This document shows, one piece after another, positions 29,810-36,720 of a stretch of DNA of 36,720 nucleotides. The translations under genes were made by a program, and so were the position numbers. The stretch spans positions 1-36,720 of IMG/VR virus record IMGVR_UViG_3300049734_000427; one strand, 5' to 3'. How positions within the stretch are numbered: position 1 is the stretch's first letter; each line of letters starts with the position of its first letter. The stretch comes from a virus. Under the pieces are notes generated by a model. That model was not told the DNA's origin and did no database searches. It saw only the letters and a program-made list of their open reading frames with translations.

Positions 29810-30510
29810 GCGGCCGGGACGGCGCAGGGATCGAGAGTTCCGGGCGGAGAATTGGTAAAGGACGGAGGCGTCACCGGAGGCGTCACCGCGGATGAGCTTC
29901 CCGTGGAGCGCTTGGTCCACGGCAAAGCGGTGGTTCCCAAGGTAGGATTGGCCGTGCCCGTATATTCCCAGGTGCCGGCATTGGCCGTGCCCGAAAGGAC
30001 CCGGACCAGGATCCCCGGGACGAATTCACCGGAGACGTCGAGCGTTGGGTCGCGGATCGGCGAGACAATCTTGAGAGAGCCCGTCGCCGCGGTGGAGGCC
30101 GGCCCATGAAGCGTGATATTTCCAGAAGCGCCCGGCAGAAGCATTCCACTTTCCGTAATCGTGGTTTGCCCCACCGCATCCGTTCCATTGCCTTTGACCC
30201 AATAATATTTCATCCCGGTATTGAGCCCGGTAATGTCCAGGATCCCGGACCCATTGAAAGAACCAGCGATGAGCTGGGTACCATTCGGCTGAATCGAGTA
30301 GAGACCATTCTGCGCCGGCGCCGTTTGGCCGGTGAGAAGGAATTCGTCATTGAGGACAAGCGTTTGACCGTCGACCCCCAAAGGATCGGTGGCCGTCGCC
30401 AAATTGACATTGACCGTCGCGGCCGCGCGCGCGGTGGCCTTGAAGGTGAACGCCAGGCCCGGCCGCGCGATCACGCCGGGGGGCGTGTTGGTCATATTGA
30501 CGCAGCCCAT
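29806..30510 (-). CDS. Fibre/adhesin-type structural protein
   Basis: A 234-residue protein. The N-terminal half contains NVNLATATDPLGVDGQTLVL, then NDEFLLTGQTAPAQNGLYSI, a pattern (v.G.tL..ndr.Ll.gQt...eNGiY) that repeats in phage tail fibre and baseplate-attachment proteins. The C-terminal half has GTWEYTGTANPTLGTTALPW and a Pro/Ser-rich tail (SSSAVTPPVTPPSFTNSPPG) before the giant fibre gene, whose ATG it overlaps. It may be the attachment domain of the giant fibre encoded as a separate protein. The ATG at 30510 was used; ATG at 30495 is an alternative. Confidence 0.65.
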   Translation of the reverse strand: MGCVNMTNTPPGVIARPGLAFTFKATARAAATVNVNLATATDPLGVDGQTLVLNDEFLLTGQTAPAQNGLYSIQPNGTQLIAGSFNGSGILDITGLNTGMKYYWVKGNGTDAVGQTTITESGMLLPGASGNITLHGPASTAATGSLKIVSPIRDPTLDVSGEFVPGILVRVLSGTANAGTWEYTGTANPTLGTTALPWTKRSTGSSSAVTPPVTPPSFTNSPPGTLDPCAVPAA

Positions 30511-30514
30511 AAGA

Positions 30515-31066
30515 TTAGAGGCTACCCGTATTGAGGCTCGAAGTAAGGAGGCGCGCTTCGAAGGAGACCTCGGTGAGCGCGGACGGATCGGCCGTAAGAT
30601 CCTCCGAAATGGAGACCGAACAATACAGATCCGCCACCGTTACCAGGACGTCGTTTTGATTATACTGCTGGTGCTTGATCCAGCCATTGACCCGGCCCGG
30701 ACCTTCGGTGGGATTCCATTGGGTACTCGTTTTATCGAGAGGCGCCGTGCCGAAAAGTAGCTGGATGCAAACAGGACTAAGCTGCTGCAGGGTGTAAGTG
30801 ATAATGATATCACTCTTGGACGGGATCACGTCGTAGAGACGATTCCGACCCGGCGCCGGCGCCCAAACGTCGATCGATTCCCCGCGCGCGGATTGGATCC
30901 GGGTAGGTCCAATGATCCCCAGGTATCGGTCAGGCCACCCGACGTCGGCCGCATCCGCATGAGCGGTTCGGCTCGTGGTCCCGGAGCTCGGGCTGGTGAA
31001 GGATTGCCCATCCTGCCAAAAGTAGGCATGCGTTCCCAGGAGGAGAGAGGCAGTAACTAGGGGCAT
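30515..31066 (-). CDS. Probable major tail tube protein
   Basis: A 183-residue protein. The C-terminal two thirds carry strands such as DVIPSKSDIIITYTLQQLSP, then VCIQLLFGT and a YCSVSISEDL..LTEVSFEARLL end, which fit a tail tube barrel. It follows the gpU-like terminator gene, where lambda V is located, and precedes the chaperone/tape measure set, although the fibre block is inserted between. Assignment by position and fold impression; no diagnostic motif exists. Confidence 0.6.
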   Translation of the reverse strand: MPLVTASLLLGTHAYFWQDGQSFTSPSSGTTSRTAHADAADVGWPDRYLGIIGPTRIQSARGESIDVWAPAPGRNRLYDVIPSKSDIIITYTLQQLSPVCIQLLFGTAPLDKTSTQWNPTEGPGRVNGWIKHQQYNQNDVLVTVADLYCSVSISEDLTADPSALTEVSFEARLLTSSLNTGSL

Positions 31067-31072
31067 AAGAAA

Positions 31073-31495
31073 CTAGAGATTGACGTTGTAGGGATCAAAG
31101 GACGGCGTACGGAACCCAATAATAAACTCCATCCGCGCACCACCCAGGAGCTTCTCCTCCTGGGTAGCCATCATCGAATCGTTCAGGGGCTCGGTATTGA
31201 TCGCCAGGCCGCCCCATTTCCGGTCGAGCCCGATCGATTGGTAAGCAAGCTGCATCAGATCCCGGGCGGCGACCGGACCCGACGCGTAAAAATCGGCCTG
31301 CATTTTCAAGTTGTGATAATGCACCTGCGTTCCGGAAATTCGCGATTCGCAGGAGACGTCCCGGAGGATGCAACACGGGATCCCATCCGGCTCCACCGGG
31401 CTGACGCGCCAGGGAAAAACCTTTGACGCTAGGGCAGGGATCGAGGCGAACCGCGCGGCGACGGCGTCCAAAAGCAATTGGCGAACGGTAGGCAT
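31073..31495 (-). CDS. Tail terminator protein, gpU-like
   Basis: A 140-residue protein starting MPTVRQLLLDAVAARFASIP. The N-terminal helix, a beta strand with DGIPCCILRDVSCES, the YHNLKMQADFYASG strand and helix RDLMQLAYQSIG, and a final strand (ARMEFIIGFRTPSFDPYNVN) match the plan of lambda gpU and related minor tail proteins. These cap the finished tail tube and join it to the head. The FII-like connector before it and the tube protein after it reproduce the lambda order FII, U, V. The start codon overlaps the preceding stop (TAATG). Confidence 0.65.
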   Translation of the reverse strand: MPTVRQLLLDAVAARFASIPALASKVFPWRVSPVEPDGIPCCILRDVSCESRISGTQVHYHNLKMQADFYASGPVAARDLMQLAYQSIGLDRKWGGLAINTEPLNDSMMATQEEKLLGGARMEFIIGFRTPSFDPYNVNL

Positions 31496-31872
31496 TAACC
31501 GGGGGGATCTCGGCTCAAGATGAGGACCGTCACGCCGGCGCGCGGGTTGGGGCGAACTTCGATGACATACCAGTCTAGCTGACCATCGGTCCACGTATCG
31601 CCGTGCCGGGGCGAGGGATCTTGGAGCGCGGCCGTGCGATAGATGAGCGCCGGCAGGTCGGCCTCGATACCGGGAATCCCCAGGCCGTCCAGGCGCTCGT
31701 TGGAATAGGGAGCCTTCCAGATCCCGGTGAGCGGCAAAGGATCGCCCCCGGCCAGGCGCGTGTACATTCCAGCGGTCCCCAGAAAATTGATGATATCGGG
31801 GACGGCCCGACTCCGGAAATGCTCCAGCGGATGACCCGGAGGATTGGGTGGCTGGTAATTGGGAGGATTCAT
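31495..31872 (-). CDS. Head-tail connector, lambda FII-like
   Basis: A 125-residue protein with a Pro-rich N-terminus (MNPPNYQPPNPPGHPLEHF). The core is a beta barrel with IEADLPALIYRTAALQDPSP, a GDTW turn and LDWYVIEVRPNPRAGVTVLI. This order (strand with an aromatic, GD.. turn, WxV..v.pd..G....L) is that of lambda gpFII and HK97-type stopper proteins, which attach the tail to the head. It lies between the small head proteins and the gpU-like gene. The ATG at 31872 was chosen, as longer starts would overlap the upstream gene. Confidence 0.65.
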   Translation of the reverse strand: MNPPNYQPPNPPGHPLEHFRSRAVPDIINFLGTAGMYTRLAGGDPLPLTGIWKAPYSNERLDGLGIPGIEADLPALIYRTAALQDPSPRHGDTWTDGQLDWYVIEVRPNPRAGVTVLILSRDPPG

Positions 31873-31897
31873 CCATGCGGCCGGCAGGGATTTTTTT

Positions 31898-32275
31898 TTA
31901 GGGGCGCTGTTTGAATCCGACCAGGAAACCAGAAGCGACCAGGTTAGGCGTGCCCCCGACCGCCGTGTAAGAGACCCGAACAAATTCCTTCATCACGGCC
32001 GTATCGATCCCCAGGGTGGCGCCCGTATTGGCCGTGGAAATGGCAGGGAAAGCGCCCCCCGGAACGTCGGTCCAATTGGAGGCGCCATCATCAGAGTGCT
32101 CCAGCTTGGCCGTGAAAACCGTACTGGCAGAGAGCGCCCCTACCCGGACGATCGCGCGCGCGCGCCCATCGATGGGAGTCGTCTTGGGAATATCCGCGCC
32201 GGTCCCGCTCGCCGTGATGACTTGCGGCCGGAGGATATTTTGCAGATCGATGAAATAGTCAGCGTCCGGGATCAT
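31898..32275 (-). CDS. Beta-sandwich head-region protein of unknown role
   Basis: A 125-residue protein beginning MIPDADYFIDLQNILRPQVI. It has alternating strands (RAIVRVGALSASTVFTAKLE, then SDDGASNWTDVPGGAFPAIS, then EFVRVSYTAVGG). The motif of a strand, SDDG..W..V and a final vr..yt..GG is found in small proteins encoded near capsid genes of other phages; some serve as decoration or connector proteins. A decoration (gpD-like) or FI-like function fits its place but is not established. The ATG overlaps the preceding stop (ATGA). Confidence 0.55.
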   Translation of the reverse strand: MIPDADYFIDLQNILRPQVITASGTGADIPKTTPIDGRARAIVRVGALSASTVFTAKLEHSDDGASNWTDVPGGAFPAISTANTGATLGIDTAVMKEFVRVSYTAVGGTPNLVASGFLVGFKQRP

Positions 32276-32484
32276 TTCTTTTTTAATTTCGGATCGCGCG
32301 TGGCCGGCTCCGGATCGCGTTCCTCAATTTCCTCCGGCGGAGCATTTTCGAAATTCAATTTTCGCTTCTCCGGCTCATACCGGCCTTCCAGGCGCCAGAG
32401 ATCGTCGTCCGGAACATCGCCCACTTCGCCGGCTTTGACCGGCGTGCCCCGAATCGCCATGTCCTGGAGGAATCGAACGCGCAT
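32272..32484 (-). CDS. Small head-region protein
   Basis: A 70-residue protein. MRVRFLQDMAIRGTPVKAGE followed by VGDVPDDDLWRLEGR matches a very common small phage protein type (VRFL.d....g..ykaGev.dv...da..L...G.) encoded directly after the major capsid gene. The C-terminus is charged and ends KLKKK. Known only as conserved; a scaffolding or connector helper role has not been shown to my knowledge. It starts four bases after the capsid gene. Confidence 0.7.
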   Translation of the reverse strand: MRVRFLQDMAIRGTPVKAGEVGDVPDDDLWRLEGRYEPEKRKLNFENAPPEEIEERDPEPATRDPKLKKK

Positions 32485-32487
32485 AAT

Positions 32488-34419
32488 TTAGGCGGCGCCC
32501 GTATCGGTGGAGGCGCAGAAGGAAGCGGCGTGGCGAACGGCGACGTCACCGAGAGCATTGACCACCACGCGCACCTGGTGATTGAGCGCGAGCGAGTAGG
32601 GATCCACCACCACCTCAAGGGGGATCCACATTCCCAGGATGGCGTCGGACCAATTGCCGTAGATGACCCGGTTGGTGGGGACGATCGTGGAGGCGATGGC
32701 GCGGTACCCATTGACGAGCCCGATGGGAGGCGAATCCGCGGTGGCCAGGGCGCCCACCGGGGGCTGCGCCGGGACCAGGGCGCCGTCCATCCAAAGGTAA
32801 CCATTGGTTCCAGCGGCCTCCTTGGGGATCCCTTTCCATTTGCCGCGAGTCGCCGGCGTCGAGAGATAAGCGAGATTGCCAAAGTCGGCGTTTGCCGTGG
32901 CGACGGTCGTTTCAAATTCCAGGACCTTCGCCCAGGACGCCGCACCACCGAAGGTGACCGTGCCGATTCCACTCGTGGAAAGGATCCCCGTGGGCTGACC
33001 CCCGGCGCCAGAACCGGCGATCACGGCCAGGTCGAATCCGCGAGCGACCACCGCGGCCAGATCCATCCGGACAAAGGCCTCAACGTCGATCGAGCTTTGC
33101 ACCACGAGCTGGCGCGAATAGGCCGTCGCCGCGCCATAGCGCTTCGGCGAGAGCGGGACCTGCGCGAAGGTTTGGGCGCTCGGCGTGATGGGCGCGGCCT
33201 CCGCGAGCCAGGCGCCGGTGGCGCCGGCCGTTTGCGCCGGGATGGAGACATTGCCTTGGAGGCCGAACATCGTCCGAACACCGAGCATCGCGGTGATGAG
33301 CCGGGCGCGAAGGAGCTCGATGAATTCGGAGGCGAGCAAATCCGTTTGGATCGTGGATCCACCCAGAGAGGCCGTGCCCGCGGCCAGGTCCGCGCGCACG
33401 CCGGTCATGTAGGAGCGCTGGACTTCGAAGGGGACAAAGAAGGCGCGGTCGCTTGCGCGAATATTGAATCGTTGCCCGAATGCGTCGGAGGCCTCGCGTT
33501 CCAGGCCGGACAAGCCCCCCTCAAAAGCGATCGAGGAAATAGCGCGCGTGATGGAGAAGCGCCGGACTTCGGCCGTCGTCATTCCGATATTGGGGTCGCC
33601 ATTCCGCGGGGACGGCGCCGGCGCCGTTGATCGAACCGGCTGCAAGCCATCCATGAATTGAACGAAGGTTTGACCGGCCGCGATCGCGCGCATAGCGGCG
33701 TCCTGGTGGGGAGGATTGACCTGAGCATAACGGGCGATCCGTGCGGTATCCTGACCATCCCCCACCGCCACCACATGCATGGGGGGAGGCGGCGCCGCGG
33801 GCGCGGGCGCGGGCGGCGCGGGCGCCGGTTCGGATCGAGTTTGCGAGACCGGCGTCGCCGGAGGATTGCTGGGCTGAGACATAGAATCTTGAGGGTTTCC
33901 AAGTTGACGACCGACGCCGACCGAATCGTCGGCCGGGACGCTGACCACCGAGACTTCCAAAGGCTCCCAGGACGTCACCCGATAGGTTTCGTCATTGCCT
34001 TCTGACTTTTCGAGCACGGCCGAATTGACGCGATAACCGACCGAAATTTTCCCGCGGATCCCATCCACGATGTCTTTAAAGACCACCTCACCTTCGGGGG
34101 ATCGGGAGAAGCGCACCTCGGCTTTGAGCCGGCGATCTTCAAGCCAGGCCTTTTCCACCACGCCAATCTGCCGGTCGGTATCATGCCCCAGGAGAAGCGG
34201 CGCGCGGTTCCGCATCCGATCCATGGAGACCGACCCGCGGCCATGATCGAGGATCTCAAAGCCGAACCACCGGCCGACCGGCTCCTCGGAGCTCACGGCA
34301 ATTTGCACCGTGCGCGTTTCTTGATTGATCGCCTGGCGATCGAGCTCAACGCATCGATGGAGGCGCCCCCGGAGACCGTGCTCCGCGGAAACGATGAGAT
34401 CCTGAACTTCAACCGGCAT
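32488..34419 (-). CDS. Fused prohead protease and HK97-fold major capsid protein
   Basis: A 643-residue protein. Residues ~1 to 160 form an HK97-type prohead protease (Peptidase U35-like). Its APLLLGHDTDRQIG segment supplies the His, KISVGYRVN the Ser nucleophile region, and WEPLEVSVVSVPADDSV the closing strand. A Pro/Ala-rich linker follows (~190 to 225), then a delta-like region and the HK97-fold capsid domain. Capsid features include VPLSPKRYGAATAYSRQLVV (spine helix start), DLAVIAGSGAGGQPTGIL and AYLSTPATRGKWKGIP. The protease would cut itself off and remove the linker during maturation. Ribosome binding site GAGGGGGT lies before the ATG at 34419, one base after the portal stop. Confidence 0.9.
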   Translation of the reverse strand: MPVEVQDLIVSAEHGLRGRLHRCVELDRQAINQETRTVQIAVSSEEPVGRWFGFEILDHGRGSVSMDRMRNRAPLLLGHDTDRQIGVVEKAWLEDRRLKAEVRFSRSPEGEVVFKDIVDGIRGKISVGYRVNSAVLEKSEGNDETYRVTSWEPLEVSVVSVPADDSVGVGRQLGNPQDSMSQPSNPPATPVSQTRSEPAPAPPAPAPAAPPPPMHVVAVGDGQDTARIARYAQVNPPHQDAAMRAIAAGQTFVQFMDGLQPVRSTAPAPSPRNGDPNIGMTTAEVRRFSITRAISSIAFEGGLSGLEREASDAFGQRFNIRASDRAFFVPFEVQRSYMTGVRADLAAGTASLGGSTIQTDLLASEFIELLRARLITAMLGVRTMFGLQGNVSIPAQTAGATGAWLAEAAPITPSAQTFAQVPLSPKRYGAATAYSRQLVVQSSIDVEAFVRMDLAAVVARGFDLAVIAGSGAGGQPTGILSTSGIGTVTFGGAASWAKVLEFETTVATANADFGNLAYLSTPATRGKWKGIPKEAAGTNGYLWMDGALVPAQPPVGALATADSPPIGLVNGYRAIASTIVPTNRVIYGNWSDAILGMWIPLEVVVDPYSLALNHQVRVVVNALGDVAVRHAASFCASTDTGAA

Positions 34420-34420
34420 T

Positions 34421-36034
34421 CTACCCCCTCGGAAAAACGTAACGGTTTGGGGCGCCATTGCGCGCCGGCGATCCACCCGCGGGCGCCTCATCATCATCCC
34501 CCTCCTCATCATCGCCAGCGGGCGCGGAGGACGGGGGCGCTTCGGGCGCCGGCAGAAGCCCCAGGGCTTCAAGGGCAATTTGCTCGGCGCCCAATTCCTT
34601 AAAGGTTTGGGCGATTTCGCCCCCTTGTTCGGCGACGATCTGCGTCCGGCTCCGGATCCCGAGCGCCACCGCGTCCTTCATTCCGCCAATTTCCTTTTGA
34701 GGATCCACCCAAGCCCACCGGCGCGGGCGCCAAAGGATCTCATCGAAAGCGGCCGATTCTTCCACCGTCAAGGGGATGGTGCCATTGATCGATTGCGCCA
34801 CGAGCCAGGCGCGGAAAATGGGAAGGCAAAAGCCGTGGATGAATTCGTCCTGGAGGACGGCGTACCCATCGCGCTCATCCAGGAGGCCAATCCGGGCGCT
34901 CGAATAATTAACGCTTTCCAGATCCCCCGTGAGCGTGTGGTAAGAGACGTCCCCACCAGCGGCGACGCCGCGGAGCATGCATTTATGGAAGGCCGGAAAA
35001 TTGGCGTTCGGATGTTGAGGATCAAAGGATTTCAGATCCGACCCGGCCGGCAGGGATTCGAAGGTACCCGGCTGCGCTTCGACAATCGTGTTGCCTTCGG
35101 CGTCCTCCCCATCCCCCGCATATTCCTGGCCTTGCGGTGGGATGATGAATCCCATTTTGGAGGCGGCGACCCGCGCCGCCACGAGCTCGGCCTCCTCATA
35201 GCCCCCGAGCATATTGACGCGCGCAATCGCGCTATAAAGCCAGGGGACGCCGCGCGTTTGACCGATGAAATCCGGAAGGTACCAATGAACCATTTCGCCG
35301 GCCGGGATCCGTTCCCGATCGCCGCGGCCGATCCGCTGGCTCCCGATGAGGAAGTCATCCGGGTTCCGGCGATAAGCGTGGTAGGCGGAGCGCCGGCCCA
35401 TAGGGTCGAATTCGACCGCGAGCCGGATCTCCCCCCCGCCATTCAAAGAGGAATTAAGCTGCTCATCCAATTGCTCCGGGACCAGCCAATCCAGGGAGAG
35501 AAGCCAGGGGTTGCGGGGATCGATCACGAGCCGGCAGAAGATCTCCCCGTCCATGCATCCATTCCGGAGCGCCAGGCGCTGCACTTGAGGCCAGGTCAAC
35601 CGGCGATCGGAGCTCACCCAGGTCGAGGCGCACCAACGGTTCCATTGGCGTTGGATTTGATCGGCCTCGGCCCGGGAGAGCCGGAGATCCGATCGCGCGT
35701 AATCCCCGGCATCATCCTCCCGACCCAGAAGCGACAATTGCACGCCGGCAGATCCGGCAATGTTCTTTTCAATGAGGCGCGAATACCGGCGCGCATAGGG
35801 CTCATTCTTCACGAGCGCGCGCGCGCGGGCGCGCATCACGCGAAGCTGCCGGACAAGGTCGGAATCCGCGGAGACGCTTGTGCCGGGGAAATCGAGCGTG
35901 AGCCGGGATTGAGCGCCGGCGTCATAATTGCGGCGCTGCCGTTGGAATACCCGCAGAGCGCTCGTGACCGAAGCCCGGGCGAATTGGACCGGGACATATC
36001 CGAAGCGCCCCAAAATTTTCTGCATCCAATTCAT
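34421..36034 (-). CDS. Portal protein, lambda (gpB) family
   Basis: A 537-residue protein. Family features are MRARARALVKNEPYARRYSR near the N-terminus and RLALRNGCMDGEIFCRLVID. A FIGQTRGVPWLYSAIARVNM block and the highly typical RGVAAGGDVSYHTLTGDLES, then VNYSSARIGLLDERD, follow. A W.PRRWAWVDPQKEI motif lies before the C-terminal helices, and the tail is acidic and low complexity (GDDEEGDDDEAPAGG). It forms the dodecameric DNA channel of the prohead. The ATG overlaps the stop of the gpW-like gene, and the stop lies one base before the capsid ATG, as in lambda (W, B, C, E). Confidence 0.95.
   Translation of the reverse strand: MNWMQKILGRFGYVPVQFARASVTSALRVFQRQRRNYDAGAQSRLTLDFPGTSVSADSDLVRQLRVMRARARALVKNEPYARRYSRLIEKNIAGSAGVQLSLLGREDDAGDYARSDLRLSRAEADQIQRQWNRWCASTWVSSDRRLTWPQVQRLALRNGCMDGEIFCRLVIDPRNPWLLSLDWLVPEQLDEQLNSSLNGGGEIRLAVEFDPMGRRSAYHAYRRNPDDFLIGSQRIGRGDRERIPAGEMVHWYLPDFIGQTRGVPWLYSAIARVNMLGGYEEAELVAARVAASKMGFIIPPQGQEYAGDGEDAEGNTIVEAQPGTFESLPAGSDLKSFDPQHPNANFPAFHKCMLRGVAAGGDVSYHTLTGDLESVNYSSARIGLLDERDGYAVLQDEFIHGFCLPIFRAWLVAQSINGTIPLTVEESAAFDEILWRPRRWAWVDPQKEIGGMKDAVALGIRSRTQIVAEQGGEIAQTFKELGAEQIALEALGLLPAPEAPPSSAPAGDDEEGDDDEAPAGGSPARNGAPNRYVFPRG
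34436..34448. repeat. 13-bp repeat before the capsid gene
   Basis: AACGTAACGGTTT occurs here and at 36637 to 36649. Both copies end 15 to 16 bases before a start codon on the minus strand (capsid ATG at 34419, gpW-like ATG at 36621). This copy lies within the last codons of the portal gene. A shared regulatory meaning is possible but weakly supported. Confidence 0.3.
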
Positions 36035-36621
36035 ACGAGGCCAGAGAAACGCACTTTGATGAGCCGACGATTACCGCGCTTGCCATTGGCCGTTTGGCAA
36101 GGATCCAGGCGCGCCTGCTCCGCGGCCACCAGGTCCCGGAAATAACCGATCGCGCGAAGCCAGGCGTCGGTGGTTTGATATTGGTAGGCGATCCCATCCA
36201 CCGTCATTGAGGCGTACCCGCTCGCCATGATGGTAGGACCGATGGCCTCCAGGGCGGCGAGCATGCGCTCGGCCCAAGTCCGCGGATCGTACCCATCCCC
36301 CGTGACCAGGGGACAAACCAGAGACCGGCCGGCCATGAAGGTCGGCCCGATCGTAAGCCCCTGATTGGCTTTGATCTGCCAGGCCACCGGACCCGGCGCC
36401 CATCCCATCGTGGTGAGCCCGTCGACCGTGAAACGATATTCAATGTCGGAGACGGCCTCCCCATCGATGGAGAGCCCCTCGGCGCCGGTTGGCCCGAAAA
36501 GAGCCTTTAAGGTCCAGCCGGCCGATGAGGGATAATCCGGCGCCACCGTCGTCCAGGAGACGGGATCCCCCTGAACCCATGAGTCAGGAGGACCCCCGGA
36601 GGACGAGCAACCACAAGCCAT
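36031..36621 (-). CDS. gpW-like neck/head completion protein with N-terminal beta domain
   Basis: A 196-residue protein in two parts. Residues ~1 to 110 look like a beta-sandwich (VSWTTVAPDYPSSAGWTLKA, then EYRFTVDGLTTMGWAPGPVA), a domain found fused to gpW in several phages. Residues ~115 to 190 have the gpW pattern: helix RMLAALEAIGPTIMASGYAS, beta hairpin MTVDGIAYQYQTTDAW, a helix with LRAIGYFRDLVAAEQARL, and a basic end. gpW seals the portal channel and receives the tail connector. It precedes the portal gene as in lambda. The N-terminus has an unusual MACGCSSSG start. Ribosome binding site GAAGGTGAC lies before the ATG. Confidence 0.75.
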   Translation of the reverse strand: MACGCSSSGGPPDSWVQGDPVSWTTVAPDYPSSAGWTLKALFGPTGAEGLSIDGEAVSDIEYRFTVDGLTTMGWAPGPVAWQIKANQGLTIGPTFMAGRSLVCPLVTGDGYDPRTWAERMLAALEAIGPTIMASGYASMTVDGIAYQYQTTDAWLRAIGYFRDLVAAEQARLDPCQTANGKRGNRRLIKVRFSGLV

Positions 36622-36636
36622 GTCACCTTCGGGGCG

Positions 36637-36649
36637 AACGTAACGGTTT
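36637..36649. repeat. 13-bp repeat before the gpW-like gene
   Basis: It is identical to 34436 to 34448 (AACGTAACGGTTT). Here it is in the true intergenic gap between a terminator and the gpW-like gene, which is where a late promoter or leader element would be expected. Confidence 0.35.
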
Positions 36650-36666
36650 CAAAGGACCCCAAAAGA

Positions 36667-36700
36667 AAAGCCCCCAGGGGATCCTGGGGGCGCTTTGAAG
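36667..36700 (-). terminator. Intrinsic terminator upstream of the gpW-like gene
   Basis: A hairpin with arms CCCCCAGG/CCTGGGGG and a 4-base loop is followed on the minus strand by CTTTTCTTTT. It would end transcription arriving from beyond the right window edge (where terminase is expected), so the gpW-portal-capsid operon probably has its own promoter in 36622 to 36665. The final 14 bases of the window (GGGGGGATCCCCCC) are themselves a perfect palindrome. Confidence 0.75.
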
Positions 36701-36720
36701 GCCAGGGGGGGGATCCCCCC

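Noticed and set aside
28940-30109. 389-codon plus-strand frame opposite the fibre gene
   Set aside because: Antisense of the fibre and adhesin genes; composition dominated by Arg/Gly and no motif.

Overview
The window is most of the genome of a temperate, long-tailed (siphovirus-type, lambda-like) phage in a GC-rich sequence. Nearly every gene lies on the minus strand, packed end to end with ATGA or GTGA overlaps, so the reading order runs from the right end of the window to the left. A tRNA 3' half next to the integrase gene looks like an attP site. That means the sequence is in free or circular-permuted phage form rather than an integrated prophage with att sites at its ends. The host cannot be fixed from the sequence. 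The integrase C-terminus, the small Cys-rich proteins and a Thivi_2564-like membrane protein recall phages of Verrucomicrobiota or related phyla, but that is a weak inference.

Right part (36.6 to 30.5 kb, minus strand): a terminator, a gpW-like neck protein, a lambda-family portal, a fused prohead protease plus HK97-fold major capsid protein, two small head genes, an FII-like head-tail connector, a gpU-like tail terminator and the probable tail tube protein. Middle part (30.5 to 12.3 kb): an adhesin-like protein, a giant 2492-residue fibre protein and three small proteins. These are followed by a 55-residue predicted lipoprotein, a tail-assembly chaperone pair that probably uses a frameshift, the tape measure protein and a DUF2163/BR0599-type tail protein. 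Next come a tiny protein whose C-terminal half copies part of the capsid protein, an NlpC/P60 peptidase, a small tail-tip protein and a J-like host-specificity protein.

Central switch (12.3 to 9.5 kb): a plus-strand membrane protein, attP with helically phased GGCAAA boxes on both arms, the tyrosine integrase, a plus-strand ribbon-helix-helix (RHH) regulator, a divergent region with duplicated operator-like blocks, an RHH/hydrophobic protein and an Xis-like protein. Left part (9.4 to 1.4 kb): early and replication genes. They comprise small unknowns, a VRR-NUC nuclease, an SSB-like protein with an acidic DDVPY tail, Cys-rich small proteins, a Pif1/RecD-like helicase, a zinc-finger primase and an SF3-type helicase. 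An origin-like region follows, with eight CGTCCGG/CCGGACG boxes and a DnaA-box-like sequence. Two small genes then each sit behind a near-identical 31-bp palindromic element. After a terminator, the extreme left (1.3 kb to 1) holds a gpZ-like protein, a helix-turn-helix (HTH) protein that could be the small terminase subunit, and small unknown genes.

The large terminase subunit is absent. By gene order it should lie just outside the window, between position 1 and position 36720 of a circular map. No endolysin, holin or classical CI-type repressor was recognised. The most unusual items are the capsid-derived fragment with a twin-arginine-like N-terminus in the tail operon, the small lipoprotein inside the tail operon, the duplicated palindromic control elements, and the phased attP arms.
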